IMG/VR virus record: IMGVR_UViG_3300024264_002221
Coordinates: 1 to 64,000 of that record
Direction: 5' to 3' (one strand)
Origin: a virus
Length of the DNA stretch: 64,000 nt
Below are positions 1-6,736 of this stretch, one piece after another. The notes under the pieces are model-generated. The model was not told the origin of the DNA, ran no database searches, and saw only the letters and a program-made list of their open reading frames with translations. The position numbers and the translations under genes were made by a program. Position 1 is the first letter of the stretch, and each line of letters opens with the position of its first letter.

Positions 1-238
1 CTTCCATACCTAAATCTTGTAATTCATCTTCACCATAAACTTCTTTATTGTGTTCATTATCTAAAAAATCATATTCATTCCACACTTCGTTTTGTAGATA
101 GTTTACCAATTCTTGTTCTGAATCACCCTTATATGGTGGTTCACATTTTCTTAATGCTTCTATGTTAACCTCAATCGGTTCACTTGCAGCTGAGATTGTC
201 CAAGTCTCAATTTTACGGACGTAACTTTTTTCACTCAT
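1..238 (-). CDS. Hypothetical acidic protein, partial (3' end outside window)
   Basis: An open frame starts with ATG at 238 (MSEKSYVRKIETW) and runs off the left edge without a stop, giving at least 79 residues. It is rich in Glu and Asp and has no recognisable domain. It is the last visible member of a run of small minus-strand genes with short spacers, so it is probably co-transcribed with 249-401. No function is assigned. Confidence 0.7.
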   Translation of the reverse strand, partial: MSEKSYVRKIETWTISAASEPIEVNIEALRKCEPPYKGDSEQELVNYLQNEVWNEYDFLDNEHNKEVYGEDELQDLGME

Positions 239-248
239 TTGTTTTTAT

Positions 249-401
249 TTAATCTAATTTTTTAATATTATACAAATCTTTCGATTGTTTTAGGGTTAGG
301 TCTTTAACTTTAGAGATCCATAACCACGCTTTTTCTTCAGTGTTAGTCTCACATGCAGAAACATGGGTACCATTCTTTGTTGTGAATTTAAATTTTGACA
401 T
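249..401 (-). CDS. Hypothetical small protein, 50 aa
   Basis: ATG at 401 and TAA at 249-251 give 50 residues beginning MSKFKFTTKNGTHVSAC. The content (two predicted strands, then a Trp- and Lys-rich helix) resembles many small phage accessory proteins, but I do not recognise the family. It sits 10 bases upstream of the partial gene at the left edge, in the same direction. Confidence 0.6.
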   Translation of the reverse strand: MSKFKFTTKNGTHVSACETNTEEKAWLWISKVKDLTLKQSKDLYNIKKLD

Positions 402-444
402 TGTTCATTAATTTATTTTGGTCTTTTTATAATACAAACTATAG

Positions 445-810
445 TTAATCCCACCCTTCACTTTCGGAGTCTAAACTTTTTATGTAATGGTATCTTTCTA
501 TTTCATCCTGAATGGAATCTTTCTTTGTATACAAATATAATTGATTATCAACCACTTCGTAGTATAATATCTCTTCTATACTATCTAACCTATCTAAGTT
601 TATTAGTTGATCTACGTAAATTGTGTCGGTTACAAATACAGTGTCATTTTGTCGACTATCTTTGATTGGTTGTGATTCATAACCATTAGTTAATGAACCA
701 ACTAACATAATAACTGATAATACTAATGCTAACCCTAACAATATGAAGGTCGAATCTAAATAACCCTTATCTTTAATATTTCTAAACCATTTAGTCTTTC
801 CCATTATCAT
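445..810 (-). CDS. Membrane-anchored hypothetical protein, 121 aa
   Basis: A basic N-terminus (about 20 residues) is followed by one hydrophobic segment (about residues 21-40, FILLGLALVLSVIMLVG) and then a polar, acidic domain of about 80 residues. This is the layout of a single-pass inner-membrane protein with an exported C-terminal domain. The true start may be the third codon (804, MGKTKW). No catalytic motif is visible. Confidence 0.7.
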   Translation of the reverse strand: MIMGKTKWFRNIKDKGYLDSTFILLGLALVLSVIMLVGSLTNGYESQPIKDSRQNDTVFVTDTIYVDQLINLDRLDSIEEILYYEVVDNQLYLYTKKDSIQDEIERYHYIKSLDSESEGWD

Positions 811-852
811 TCTTTTTAGTTATTAATAATATATGATTTTTTTTATAAATAA

Positions 853-1032
853 TCAACTGATAATTAGATTATATAACCAATAAACCATAGACCAAAATAT
901 AATTGTACCTATAACTATGATCATACAACCCAAGGTGGGTTTTCTTTCTATACCATTAATTTCATCTATTTCTTGTTCGTCTACTTGGGGTTTAGATAGT
1001 ATTTGTTTCCCCTCATTTAACCAGTGATTCAT
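853..1032 (-). CDS. Small C-tail-anchored membrane protein, 59 aa
   Basis: ATG at 1032 and TGA at 853-855. The first 33 residues are polar and acidic. Residues 36-57 (CMIIVIGTIIFWSMVYWLYN) are strongly hydrophobic and end three residues before the stop, so the protein is probably held in the inner membrane by its C-terminus. Its role is unknown. It lies in the same leftward run of small genes. Confidence 0.65.
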   Translation of the reverse strand: MNHWLNEGKQILSKPQVDEQEIDEINGIERKPTLGCMIIVIGTIIFWSMVYWLYNLIIS

Positions 1033-1076
1033 AATTTATTTATTTTGAGATTCTTATTTTAACTTAAATAACATAA

Positions 1077-1253
1077 CTAACCCTGATGTAACATATCAAA
1101 ATCTATCTTATGTACCGCTGGGTAATAAACATACCCATCAAATTGGTAATAAAATTTCGATGGATCATCGTAGTCTTTTAGTGTTGATAGGTTGTGTCGT
1201 TTATCCTTGACAAACTCCCAACTCTTCAGTTTCTTTGGTTTTCTTTTTTCCAT
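1077..1253 (-). CDS. Hypothetical small basic protein, 58 aa
   Basis: I chose ATG 1253 (MEKRKPKKLKSWEF), which follows a GGGGG stretch. The longer frame up to 1340 would overlap the next gene deeply. The chosen start still overlaps the end of 1201-1488 by about 53 bases. The protein is basic at the N-terminus and aromatic-rich in the middle (KFYYQFDGYVYYPAVHK). No family is recognised. Confidence 0.55.
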   Translation of the reverse strand: MEKRKPKKLKSWEFVKDKRHNLSTLKDYDDPSKFYYQFDGYVYYPAVHKIDFDMLHQG

Positions 1254-1488
1254 CCCCCAAAAATTCAGATTTATAAAACTTTCTACCCGTGGTATATCCA
1301 AACCAACCACTTGCACCATAATCGTACATTTTACCCGCAAACTTTTCTTCCTCTACAGATAAGGTTTTAATTATTTCTAAAACTGCATGAAGAGGAAACT
1401 TTGCGTTCTCATCTTCTGTTTTATCAATCCATCTTTGAACTTCCTTGGAAACAACCTCTAATGGTGTATCAACTTTCTTTACTTTCAT
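1201..1488 (-). CDS. Hypothetical protein, 95 aa
   Basis: The start at 1488 (MKVKKVDTPLEVV) overlaps the end of the CDGSH gene by only 20 bases. An earlier in-frame ATG at 1545 would lie deep inside that gene. The N-terminal 60 residues look helical, followed by KMYDYGASGWFGYTTGRKFY and a Lys/Glu-rich tail. No known family is recognised. Overlaps on both sides suggest translational coupling. Confidence 0.6.
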   Translation of the reverse strand: MKVKKVDTPLEVVSKEVQRWIDKTEDENAKFPLHAVLEIIKTLSVEEEKFAGKMYDYGASGWFGYTTGRKFYKSEFLGDGKKKTKETEELGVCQG

Positions 1489-1660
1489 CTTCTTTTGGTT
1501 TGTGTGAACCATCACATAATATTGTTTTACTTTTTCCGCACCCACATATTGAGAATTTAGTTGGGTGGTGTCTTATCTTTTTACCGTCTGAACCCACAAG
1601 TTCGACCTCACCTTCCAATAATTTAATCTGTCCCTTCTCGTTCCTGAATAATCTCACCAT
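1469..1660 (-). CDS. CDGSH-type iron-sulfur protein, 63 aa
   Basis: Residues 39-53 read CGCGKSKTILCDGSH, matching the CDGSH (mitoNEET-like) signature that binds a redox-active 2Fe-2S cluster through three Cys and one His. Here these are C39, C41, C49 and H53. The spacing between the second and third Cys is one residue shorter than in the usual CxCx2Sx3PxCDG form, so this is a slightly divergent member. At 63 residues it is a single-domain protein like bacterial CDGSH proteins, with no membrane anchor. Bacterial members are linked to Fe-S or redox homeostasis. A phage copy may protect Fe-S enzymes during infection (inference). It overlaps genes on both sides. Confidence 0.8.
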   Translation of the reverse strand: MVRLFRNEKGQIKLLEGEVELVGSDGKKIRHHPTKFSICGCGKSKTILCDGSHKPKEDESKES

Positions 1661-1814
1661 AATGTTTTTCGTCTTCTTTAAATTGTAAATTATATAGTTT
1701 TTCTTCTAACCTATAAAGTTCATTTCTGTAATAGATCTTTCTCTCTTTATTGTCTGTAGAACCTAATCTTTCTCTGAAATACCTTATACCGTTTTTAACT
1801 GCAAAAATTTTCAT
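1623..1814 (-). CDS. Hypothetical coiled-coil protein, 63 aa
   Basis: Starts MKIFAVKNGIRYFRERLG and then forms a charged, probably coiled-coil helix (NELYRLEEKLYNLQFKEDE). It overlaps the CDGSH start by 38 bases. The leader at 1856-1863 contains a TAATTTTG box that loosely fits the Bacteroidota -7 element, but no -33 element is visible. The function is unknown. Confidence 0.6.
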   Translation of the reverse strand: MKIFAVKNGIRYFRERLGSTDNKERKIYYRNELYRLEEKLYNLQFKEDEKHYGEIIQEREGTD

Positions 1815-1891
1815 ACTTTAAATTTCATCAAATATAATATATTTTTTAGAATATACAAAATTATAATAGGAATTCTTTGATATTACCGCAT

Positions 1892-1925
1892 AAAAAAACC
1901 CTTAACTGTTACCAGAAAAGGGTTT
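1892..1925 (-). terminator. Rho-independent terminator of the structured RNA
   Basis: Read on the minus strand, an 8-bp stem AAACCCTT/AAGGGTTT (1918-1925 with 1896-1903) is followed by a run of seven T (1892-1898). It marks the probable 3' end of the candidate ncRNA. Confidence 0.75.
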
Positions 1926-2399
1926 AATAAAAAAGGAAAGTAAATGTGTACTAAGGTATGCTAGCCTTAGATGATCATTCTGTTGTGTCTTTTACTCATA
2001 CAACTATACTAAATTTTACTTTAGTTCAACATTAGACTGTTAATCTAATAATGCGGGTACAACCCCTTATAGTTTACTTTACCCCCAAACAGAAGGGTTA
2101 TTCAGTCACAAGGTGAGGTTGATCTTTCGATCGTCTCACAATGAGTTTGAAAGTTAGCTATCTTGCTGTTTTTAATGTCAACCACTTCTTCTCTGTCAAG
2201 ATACCCCAACATCAGTCTTGCGAACTTCAGCCAGAATAGTAGAACGTGTCTACTGTCGGTGTGGATTAACCTCCTTCCAAAGGTTTATTCTCCAATACAC
2301 TCAGGAAATTGATGATCAATCGTTATCCTGTCACTTTCCAATATTTTAAAGAACGTTAGGGGTTAATCGGTATCATTTTGTTCAACCTATCCCTTTTGT
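1892..2399 (-). ncRNA. Candidate large structured non-coding RNA, ~500 nt
   Basis: This is the only gene-free stretch longer than 500 bases. It has a promoter upstream and an intrinsic terminator at its end, both on the minus strand. It is full of local helices: 1951-1956/1965-1970, 2008-2013/2020-2025, 2031-2036/2044-2049, 2239-2243/2249-2253, 2268-2272/2281-2285 and 2302-2306/2326-2330 enclosing 2308-2312/2316-2320. The clearest is 2113-2117/2135-2139 enclosing 2121-2124/2129-2132, which closes on a GAAA tetraloop only when read on the minus strand. No long reading frame exists. It lacks the signatures of tmRNA, RNase P RNA and introns. Size and phage setting recall large ornate phage RNAs such as ROOL and GOLLD, but I see no sequence match. 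Confidence 0.7.
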
Positions 2400-2404
2400 T
2401 GGTA

Positions 2405-2435
2405 CAAATATATAAAACATTTTTTATTAAATCAA
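2405..2435 (-). promoter_or_regulatory. Bacteroidota-type promoter for the structured RNA
   Basis: On the minus strand: TTG (2433-2435), 20 bases, then TATATTTG (2405-2412), followed by TA. This fits the Bacteroidota housekeeping consensus TTTG-N17-20-TAnnTTTG. Transcription would begin near 2399. Confidence 0.7.
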
Positions 2436-2464
2436 TAAAATAATAAAAATATTTATATTTTTTT

Positions 2465-3289
2465 TTAATCGTCTAATTTAGAGAACCCATTTGGTACCAC
2501 ACCCTCACAAATTAGTGTTGCCACAATTGGTGAAACTACTGACCCTACAAACAATCCAACTCCCGCTGGTGTTGATAGTGCTGCTGTAGCATATATAGGG
2601 TTCGCCTTACCAACTACATTAGTAAGAACTCTTGTTAATAATTCTTTATCACACTTTCCTTTCACACCTGGTATTAAAAATATACCATCAGCTAAAAGTT
2701 TACCAACCTCTTTAGATACTACCATTATCGCAACTTTCTGACCTACCGACGCCATCGCCGCCAACATAGTCGCACTAATAGTGGTTGATGTAACGGTACC
2801 TGGATCTGCCGGTGCTGGTTTAGGTGTGAAGTACGCAACACAACCTGTTGTTAATGCCATATTCAATCCTATGTAACATGCGTTCTCATCTAACCAATCA
2901 ACTGCTGACTCCGCAGCGTCCTCAACCGCCTCTAATCCATCTTTTGCAAACTCAATTGCTTGTGAACTTCCTTCCTTCCAAGTATCAGATGCAACATCCA
3001 ACCCTTGTTTCGCGGCCTCCTCAGTGTTTTTAGCAACTACGTTAGTTGTTTTTACCACCGCCTTTTTAGAGTCAGTATAAATATTTGTAGTTGTTTTGGC
3101 AACTGTGTTAGCCACCTTAGTGGTTTCTTTCGCAACGGTGTTCGCCGCATTAGTAGTTTCTTTCGCAACGGTGTTCGCCGCATTAGTAGTTTCTTTGACA
3201 ACCGTGTTAGTTGTGTCTTTCGCCTTATCTGCAACTTTATCGGCAGACTTTTTAATAGTTTTTCCGGCCTTCTTAAACCAATTTCCCAT
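2465..3289 (-). CDS. Amphipathic-repeat protein with hydrophobic C-terminal half, 274 aa
   Basis: I chose ATG 3289 (MGNWFKKAGKTIKKSADK). A longer form from 3343 would add 18 residues. Residues 15-75 are 11-residue repeats (KETTNAANTVA) that predict a long amphipathic helix like LEA or apolipoprotein helices. After an acidic helix the C-terminal half has Ala/Gly-rich hydrophobic segments (for example ALSTPAGVGLFVGSVVSPIVATLI) that could insert into membrane. There is no signal peptide. This arrangement could suit membrane association or pore formation, or an ejected virion protein, but nothing here decides it. No enzyme motif is seen. Confidence 0.6.
   Translation of the reverse strand: MGNWFKKAGKTIKKSADKVADKAKDTTNTVVKETTNAANTVAKETTNAANTVAKETTKVANTVAKTTTNIYTDSKKAVVKTTNVVAKNTEEAAKQGLDVASDTWKEGSSQAIEFAKDGLEAVEDAAESAVDWLDENACYIGLNMALTTGCVAYFTPKPAPADPGTVTSTTISATMLAAMASVGQKVAIMVVSKEVGKLLADGIFLIPGVKGKCDKELLTRVLTNVVGKANPIYATAALSTPAGVGLFVGSVVSPIVATLICEGVVPNGFSKLDD
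3123..3188. repeat. Perfect 33-bp tandem duplication
   Basis: Two identical adjacent 33-base units (3123-3155 and 3156-3188) inside the gene at 2465-3289, flanked by diverged copies. Each unit encodes one 11-residue helix repeat, so this is a recent in-frame duplication. Confidence 0.9.
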
Positions 3290-3377
3290 ATTATATTTAA
3301 ATGTATTTAATCCTAATATTATGTACTCGAGAGTACTAACCATATCTCCCTATTAGAAAAGGAGGTATTTTATCAAT

Positions 3378-3521
3378 CTATATGTTTCTCCACCTACGTC
3401 TGTTAGACCATAGAACTTTCTTAGTTCTACCCAATATACTATAAGAACCTACTTTCTGATTGAAAGAGTTTCTTTCTCCTTGTAGTTGAGGAGTTCCATT
3501 AGTTTGTTGTTCGTGACTCAT
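3378..3521 (-). CDS. Hypothetical small basic protein, 47 aa
   Basis: ATG at 3521 (MSHEQQTNGTPQLQGERN), TAG at 3378-3380. The N-terminal half is Gln/Asn-rich and probably disordered. The C-terminus is basic (RTKKVLWSNRRRWRNI), which suggests nucleic-acid or protein binding. No family is recognised. Confidence 0.55.
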   Translation of the reverse strand: MSHEQQTNGTPQLQGERNSFNQKVGSYSILGRTKKVLWSNRRRWRNI

Positions 3522-3530
3522 TGTTTTTAC

Positions 3531-3686
3531 TTAGTTATCGTCGAAGGTTGATCTTAATACAATCTTCTCGCAATCTGGTTTTATTTTTCCCCCTGATCTC
3601 AATTGGTGATACTTTCTAATCGCCTGACCTAATTGATAATCATTCGGAAACTGTTCTATTAATTTTTGTAGGAATTGTGTTCTCAT
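3531..3686 (-). CDS. Hypothetical small protein, 51 aa
   Basis: ATG at 3686 (MRTQFLQKLIEQFPNDYQLG), TAA at 3531-3533. It has the helical, mixed-charge composition of small phage proteins. The stop of the upstream gene ends one base before this start, so the two are probably translated together. The function is unknown. Confidence 0.6.
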   Translation of the reverse strand: MRTQFLQKLIEQFPNDYQLGQAIRKYHQLRSGGKIKPDCEKIVLRSTFDDN

Positions 3687-3687
3687 T

Positions 3688-3879
3688 TTATTTATTTTTC
3701 ATACCATAATAAGTACCTATAATTCCAATTAAACCAGCAATAGTTATGTGAATTAAGTTAATTATTTTTTCATTGATTGGTCTACCCTCGCTATACGCGA
3801 TTATGTAGTCCCCAACAATTAAAATAACTAACACGATTAGGATACCTGTAACTAACCTATATATTATCTTATCTTTCAA
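3688..3879 (-). CDS. Two-span membrane protein, 63 aa
   Basis: Two hydrophobic segments (residues about 9-28 and 42-58) flank a polar loop (AYSEGRPINEK), and the tail is basic (MKNK). Two-helix proteins of this size include class II holins, but many phage membrane proteins look alike and no lysis genes lie nearby. It overlaps 3869-4153 by 11 bases. Confidence 0.6.
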   Translation of the reverse strand: MKDKIIYRLVTGILIVLVILIVGDYIIAYSEGRPINEKIINLIHITIAGLIGIIGTYYGMKNK

Positions 3880-4153
3880 TTGGACATTTGATTAAACTCA
3901 TTAGTTCTCCACATCTTTCGTATTCTTCATAGTCCTCGTATATATAAACAAGATCCTCGATATCCTCTTTAGATGGGGTCTCGGTAGGTTCAAAGAAAAA
4001 GAAGTGAGGTTTTTCAGAATCACATATAATTTCAACATAGGTCCTTCTACCCGTGAATATGTCGTATGAATTATCTAAACTTTGTTTAAATTCATCGTCA
4101 AAATTATAAAATTCGGAAGGTGTTTCAAAGTCGTCAAACAATTTATTTCTCAA
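3869..4153 (-). CDS. Hypothetical acidic protein, 94 aa
   Basis: Starts MRNKLFDDFETPSEFYNF and is very acidic (EDIEDLVYIYEDYEEYE), with two Cys near the C-terminus (YERCGELMSLIKC). No known domain is visible. Upstream at 4189-4196 a TATTTTTG box fits the Bacteroidota -7 element (TAnnTTTG), so a transcript may start here. High acidity is common among DNA-mimic inhibitors but is not evidence of that role. Confidence 0.65.
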   Translation of the reverse strand: MRNKLFDDFETPSEFYNFDDEFKQSLDNSYDIFTGRRTYVEIICDSEKPHFFFFEPTETPSKEDIEDLVYIYEDYEEYERCGELMSLIKCPIER

Positions 4154-4255
4154 TTTTTAGATATTATTAGTGTATTAATATAAGTATACAAAAATATAAC
4201 TAAAAACAACGGAAAAGTCAAGTTTTAGGGGTATAAGATTAAATAGTTTAGGTAA

Positions 4256-4468
4256 TTACCAAGGTCTTAACCTGGTTCTTTTTTCAGGTTTACCATAATA
4301 CGGTTTTTTTGGTCCGTACTTGTTTTGTTTTGTATTCTTTTTGAGGGGTACATGTATGCCGGTTGGGACACTACGATCTTTGTATACTCTTGGACAATGA
4401 TAACATGCACAAGAAGTAAAACTCAATACCAATAAGAATAACAGGGATATTTTAATTATTTTTCTCAT
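4256..4468 (-). CDS. Small lipoprotein, 70 aa
   Basis: I placed the start at 4468 (MRKIIKISLLFLLVLS), not the longer 4501 frame, because it gives a clean type II signal peptide ending in the lipobox FTSC. The mature part is short, basic and Pro/Lys-rich (PRVYKDRSVPTGIHVPLKK). It should be lipid-anchored in the envelope. It overlaps the end of 4452-4622 by 17 bases, so it is translationally coupled. Confidence 0.75.
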   Translation of the reverse strand: MRKIIKISLLFLLVLSFTSCACYHCPRVYKDRSVPTGIHVPLKKNTKQNKYGPKKPYYGKPEKRTRLRPW

Positions 4469-4622
4469 CACAACTCTTTTTATGAAAGAACCAACCACCA
4501 CACTTACATTTTATGTAGTGTACTGTTGTTGCAATGATCGGGGCCGATGCCATTGCAGTCCATACATTTGGGTGGAAGTGTTCACCACAAAATCCAAATA
4601 TATGTCTAAAAAATTCTATCAT
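4452..4622 (-). CDS. Hypothetical protein with CxC pair, 56 aa
   Basis: ATG at 4622 (MIEFFRHIFGFCGEHFHPN), TAA at 4452-4454. It contains Cys and His residues suited to metal binding (FCGEHFH, YIKCKCGGW) and a hydrophobic stretch around residues 22-36. It overlaps the lipoprotein start. Both have one-sided envelope features and may act together. The family is not recognised. Confidence 0.55.
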   Translation of the reverse strand: MIEFFRHIFGFCGEHFHPNVWTAMASAPIIATTVHYIKCKCGGWFFHKKSCDEKNN

Positions 4623-4642
4623 AATACTATAAATAGTTTAAT

Positions 4643-4843
4643 TTACTTATTTATGACTTCAACATCCGCCCAAGCCACCAAATGAACCACCTCACCATTG
4701 TCTCGTGTACAATAACTATACATTCCATCTATGGATCTGAAATTAAGTTCTTCCTGTTCCTCGATATGGGGTGCTGCGGGTGGAACCTTAATATCACTGA
4801 TCACTTTAATTCTACTATTTCTTGGTACGTCGTAAAGTTTCAT
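4643..4843 (-). CDS. Hypothetical small phage-type protein, 66 aa
   Basis: Starts MKLYDVPRNSRIKVIS and continues with alternating strands and a Pro-rich turn (KVPPAAPHIEEQEELNF). The compact layout suggests a small beta-barrel, typical of phage accessory proteins that bind partners. No function can be named. Confidence 0.6.
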   Translation of the reverse strand: MKLYDVPRNSRIKVISDIKVPPAAPHIEEQEELNFRSIDGMYSYCTRDNGEVVHLVAWADVEVINK

Positions 4844-4855
4844 AATTTACTTAAT

Positions 4856-4948
4856 TTAATTATTAATAATATATCTAATGACTCTTGAGAGTATATATAA
4901 TGTTAAAAATAATGCAAATACAATATTGTAAGTGGATTTTTTTTTCAT
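4856..4948 (-). CDS. Micro membrane protein, 30 aa
   Basis: ATG at 4948, TAA at 4856-4858. After MKKKSTYN comes a single hydrophobic segment (IVFALFLTLYILSRVI). It sits between two convincing genes in the same direction. Basic start and one span suggest an inner-membrane micropeptide. Its size makes it uncertain. Confidence 0.45.
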   Translation of the reverse strand: MKKKSTYNIVFALFLTLYILSRVIRYIINN

Positions 4949-4950
4949 TT

Positions 4951-5115
4951 TTACTTATTTAAGGAAGTTAATCTATCCCATAGAGATAGTCTCTCAGTGT
5001 GTTTTTTTATGTCGGTTATCAACCAACTTATCCTTTCCGATGCCATCTTTGGACAATCATCATCACATAGACCCTTTATCTGTGTTAGGTTTCTTATTAT
5101 ATCTTGGTAGCTCAT
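4951..5115 (-). CDS. Hypothetical small protein, 54 aa
   Basis: ATG at 5115 (MSYQDIIRNLTQIKGLCDDD), TAA at 4951-4953. It is predicted all-helical with one CDDDC motif. A TATATTTG box lies at 5130-5137, 15 bases ahead of the start, which supports this as a real leader gene of the minus-strand block. The family is not recognised. Confidence 0.6.
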   Translation of the reverse strand: MSYQDIIRNLTQIKGLCDDDCPKMASERISWLITDIKKHTERLSLWDRLTSLNK

Positions 5116-5129
5116 AATATTTATTTATA

Positions 5130-5137
5130 CAAATATA
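5130..5137 (-). promoter_or_regulatory. Bacteroidota-type -7 box (TATATTTG)
   Basis: TATATTTGTA on the minus strand, 15 bases before the start at 5115. No clear -33 TTG is seen at the usual distance. It lies in the divergent region with the plus-strand gene at 5214. Confidence 0.5.
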
Positions 5138-5163
5138 ATAATATTTTTTTAATAAAGGCCAGA

Positions 5164-5171
5164 TATTTATA
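5164..5171 (+). promoter_or_regulatory. TATTTATA motif, candidate phage promoter
   Basis: TATTTATA lies 42 bases before the start at 5214. The same motif precedes several other virion and late-type genes in the window (see findings). Confidence 0.35.
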
Positions 5172-5213
5172 GTTAAAGTAAAAATAATGATTAAAAAACA
5201 CTTTAATTAAAAG

Positions 5214-6443
5214 ATGAGAAACGTAATAGTATTATTAATGTGTATTCTATGTGCGACACCCGCACTTGCACAAAAGGAAGTAAAAGAGAAAAAAGACTCT
5301 TTTCTTAAGGAATTCTACAATGATTTTTTAAAATATGGAACAATTTATGGGGCGGGAGACATCCGTAACTCGTATGAACCAGCAAGGAAAGAATATTTTG
5401 TAAGAACTAACGATAATGGTAGTATCTACAGTATACCTGTTGTAGTTGACGGGACTGAGTATAACCCATTTGATTATAGAATAGGTTTTGGTATTAGAAA
5501 GTTAGCTAGGTTTGATTATGAAAGAAAACCCGGTAATTTTTGGACAGGTAATGCTGATAGAGAACGACAAATTGCGTTGTCCGCCCCTACATCGGCAGTT
5601 CAAGGATTTGAATACCTATTTCATTGGGAGAAAGAACGTAACAGAGGTGATGTTTGGAACAACTCAAGATACTTCATTAGACACACAGGTAAATACCATA
5701 TAGTCAAATTAGAATCAAGAGAGCAAGGTGCATTCGATTTCAAATATAAATCAGCGGAAGTGAGAGCAAGATTACCAATAGGTAAGAAATTTTCTTTATC
5801 GGGCGGTGTAATGTTCAGAACACATGATAGAGCGTATGGGTATAATCCATTTGAAGTGTGGGTAAATGAAGAAGATGTGGATGGTAACCCAATAAACCCT
5901 TGGTACACTTTAGGATATGATAATGGTTATACGGACCAATATTATACAGAAACATACATAGATCCAGTTACTGGTGACGAGGTAGAAAGAAACGATTGGT
6001 TTTGGCAAAACGAAGATGGTGAAAGAGTGGCTGATTCAGATTTAGAATTTAGAGATGGTGTATTCAGAGATTTAATTAATGACTTCAACAATGAAATGTG
6101 GGATGAAATTGGTCAGTTTGGATTAGTGTCTCCTGTAGTTGGTTTTGATTTCTATCACTACACCCCAAAATTTTGGGCACATGCTTATGGTAACTACATA
6201 TTACCTTACCATTCCTACGTAATGGGTGATGATGACTTCGATTATGGTAATAGAAACAATTGGGGTAAAGGTGGATTAAGACAAGATTCTGAATTTGAAC
6301 AGTGGAACGATTTTCAATTCGGTGCTAACATTGGTTGGAAAGTAGGAAGAAAGTTAGGAATTTTCGTTGAAGGAGAATATACAAGAATGTGGGATACAGA
6401 ATTTTTCTACAGTACATTCGGATTAAACTATACATTTAGATAA
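5214..6443 (+). CDS. Phage-encoded outer-membrane beta-barrel-like protein, 409 aa
   Basis: A signal peptide (MRNVIVLLMCILCATPALA, cleavage before Q) is followed by a mature protein rich in alternating aromatic/polar strands, Gly, Asp and Tyr, with the C-terminal strand ending FGLNYTFR. A terminal aromatic next to the end fits an outer-membrane barrel strand. There is no TonB box or enzyme motif. As a phage gene it could remodel the host surface, for example to mask or alter receptors, or the protein could be a secreted virion-associated one. It leads a plus-strand operon with 6451-6735 and 6737-7138. Confidence 0.7.
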   Translation: MRNVIVLLMCILCATPALAQKEVKEKKDSFLKEFYNDFLKYGTIYGAGDIRNSYEPARKEYFVRTNDNGSIYSIPVVVDGTEYNPFDYRIGFGIRKLARFDYERKPGNFWTGNADRERQIALSAPTSAVQGFEYLFHWEKERNRGDVWNNSRYFIRHTGKYHIVKLESREQGAFDFKYKSAEVRARLPIGKKFSLSGGVMFRTHDRAYGYNPFEVWVNEEDVDGNPINPWYTLGYDNGYTDQYYTETYIDPVTGDEVERNDWFWQNEDGERVADSDLEFRDGVFRDLINDFNNEMWDEIGQFGLVSPVVGFDFYHYTPKFWAHAYGNYILPYHSYVMGDDDFDYGNRNNWGKGGLRQDSEFEQWNDFQFGANIGWKVGRKLGIFVEGEYTRMWDTEFFYSTFGLNYTFR

Positions 6444-6450
6444 GATAATC

Positions 6451-6735
6451 ATGGCCAAACAATTAAGTGAAGGGACAAAAATTACATTAGATTTAAAAAC
6501 AATTGGTATTATTTTATTCTTTGTTGCGACTGTTGTAGGTATGTGGTTTACTTTACAGTCCGATATCAATGAAGCTAAGGAATTACCCAAACCAAACATA
6601 ACTAGGACAGAATATGATCTTAAAGATGAGTTGATCAGACAAACCATTATGGATACTCAAGAAGATGTGGAGTCTATATTGAGAGAGTTAGAGAAGATTG
6701 ATGGGAGATTGTATGAGTTACAAAAAAAGAACTAA
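6451..6735 (+). CDS. Membrane-anchored coiled-coil protein, 94 aa
   Basis: Residues 17-38 (TIGIILFFVATVVGMWFTLQ) form one membrane span. The rest is a charged helix with coiled-coil heptads (QEDVESILRELEKIDGRLYELQ). It lies seven bases after the outer-membrane protein gene and one base before the thioredoxin-fold gene. The topology (short cytoplasmic head, periplasmic coiled coil) resembles small spanin-like or scaffold proteins, but no lysis module is visible, so the role is open. Confidence 0.65.
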   Translation: MAKQLSEGTKITLDLKTIGIILFFVATVVGMWFTLQSDINEAKELPKPNITRTEYDLKDELIRQTIMDTQEDVESILRELEKIDGRLYELQKKN

Positions 6736-6736
6736 A

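Noticed and set aside
1892-2399. tmRNA, RNase P RNA or group I intron
   Set aside because: No tag reading frame or CCA-type end, no conserved RNase P core, and no split gene on either side.
3123-3188. CRISPR-like repeats
   Set aside because: The units are tandem without spacers and encode an in-frame protein repeat.
3005-3356. Plus-strand frames of 86-101 aa opposite the amphipathic-repeat gene
   Set aside because: They only reflect the complementary strand of repeated Ala/Thr/Val codons.
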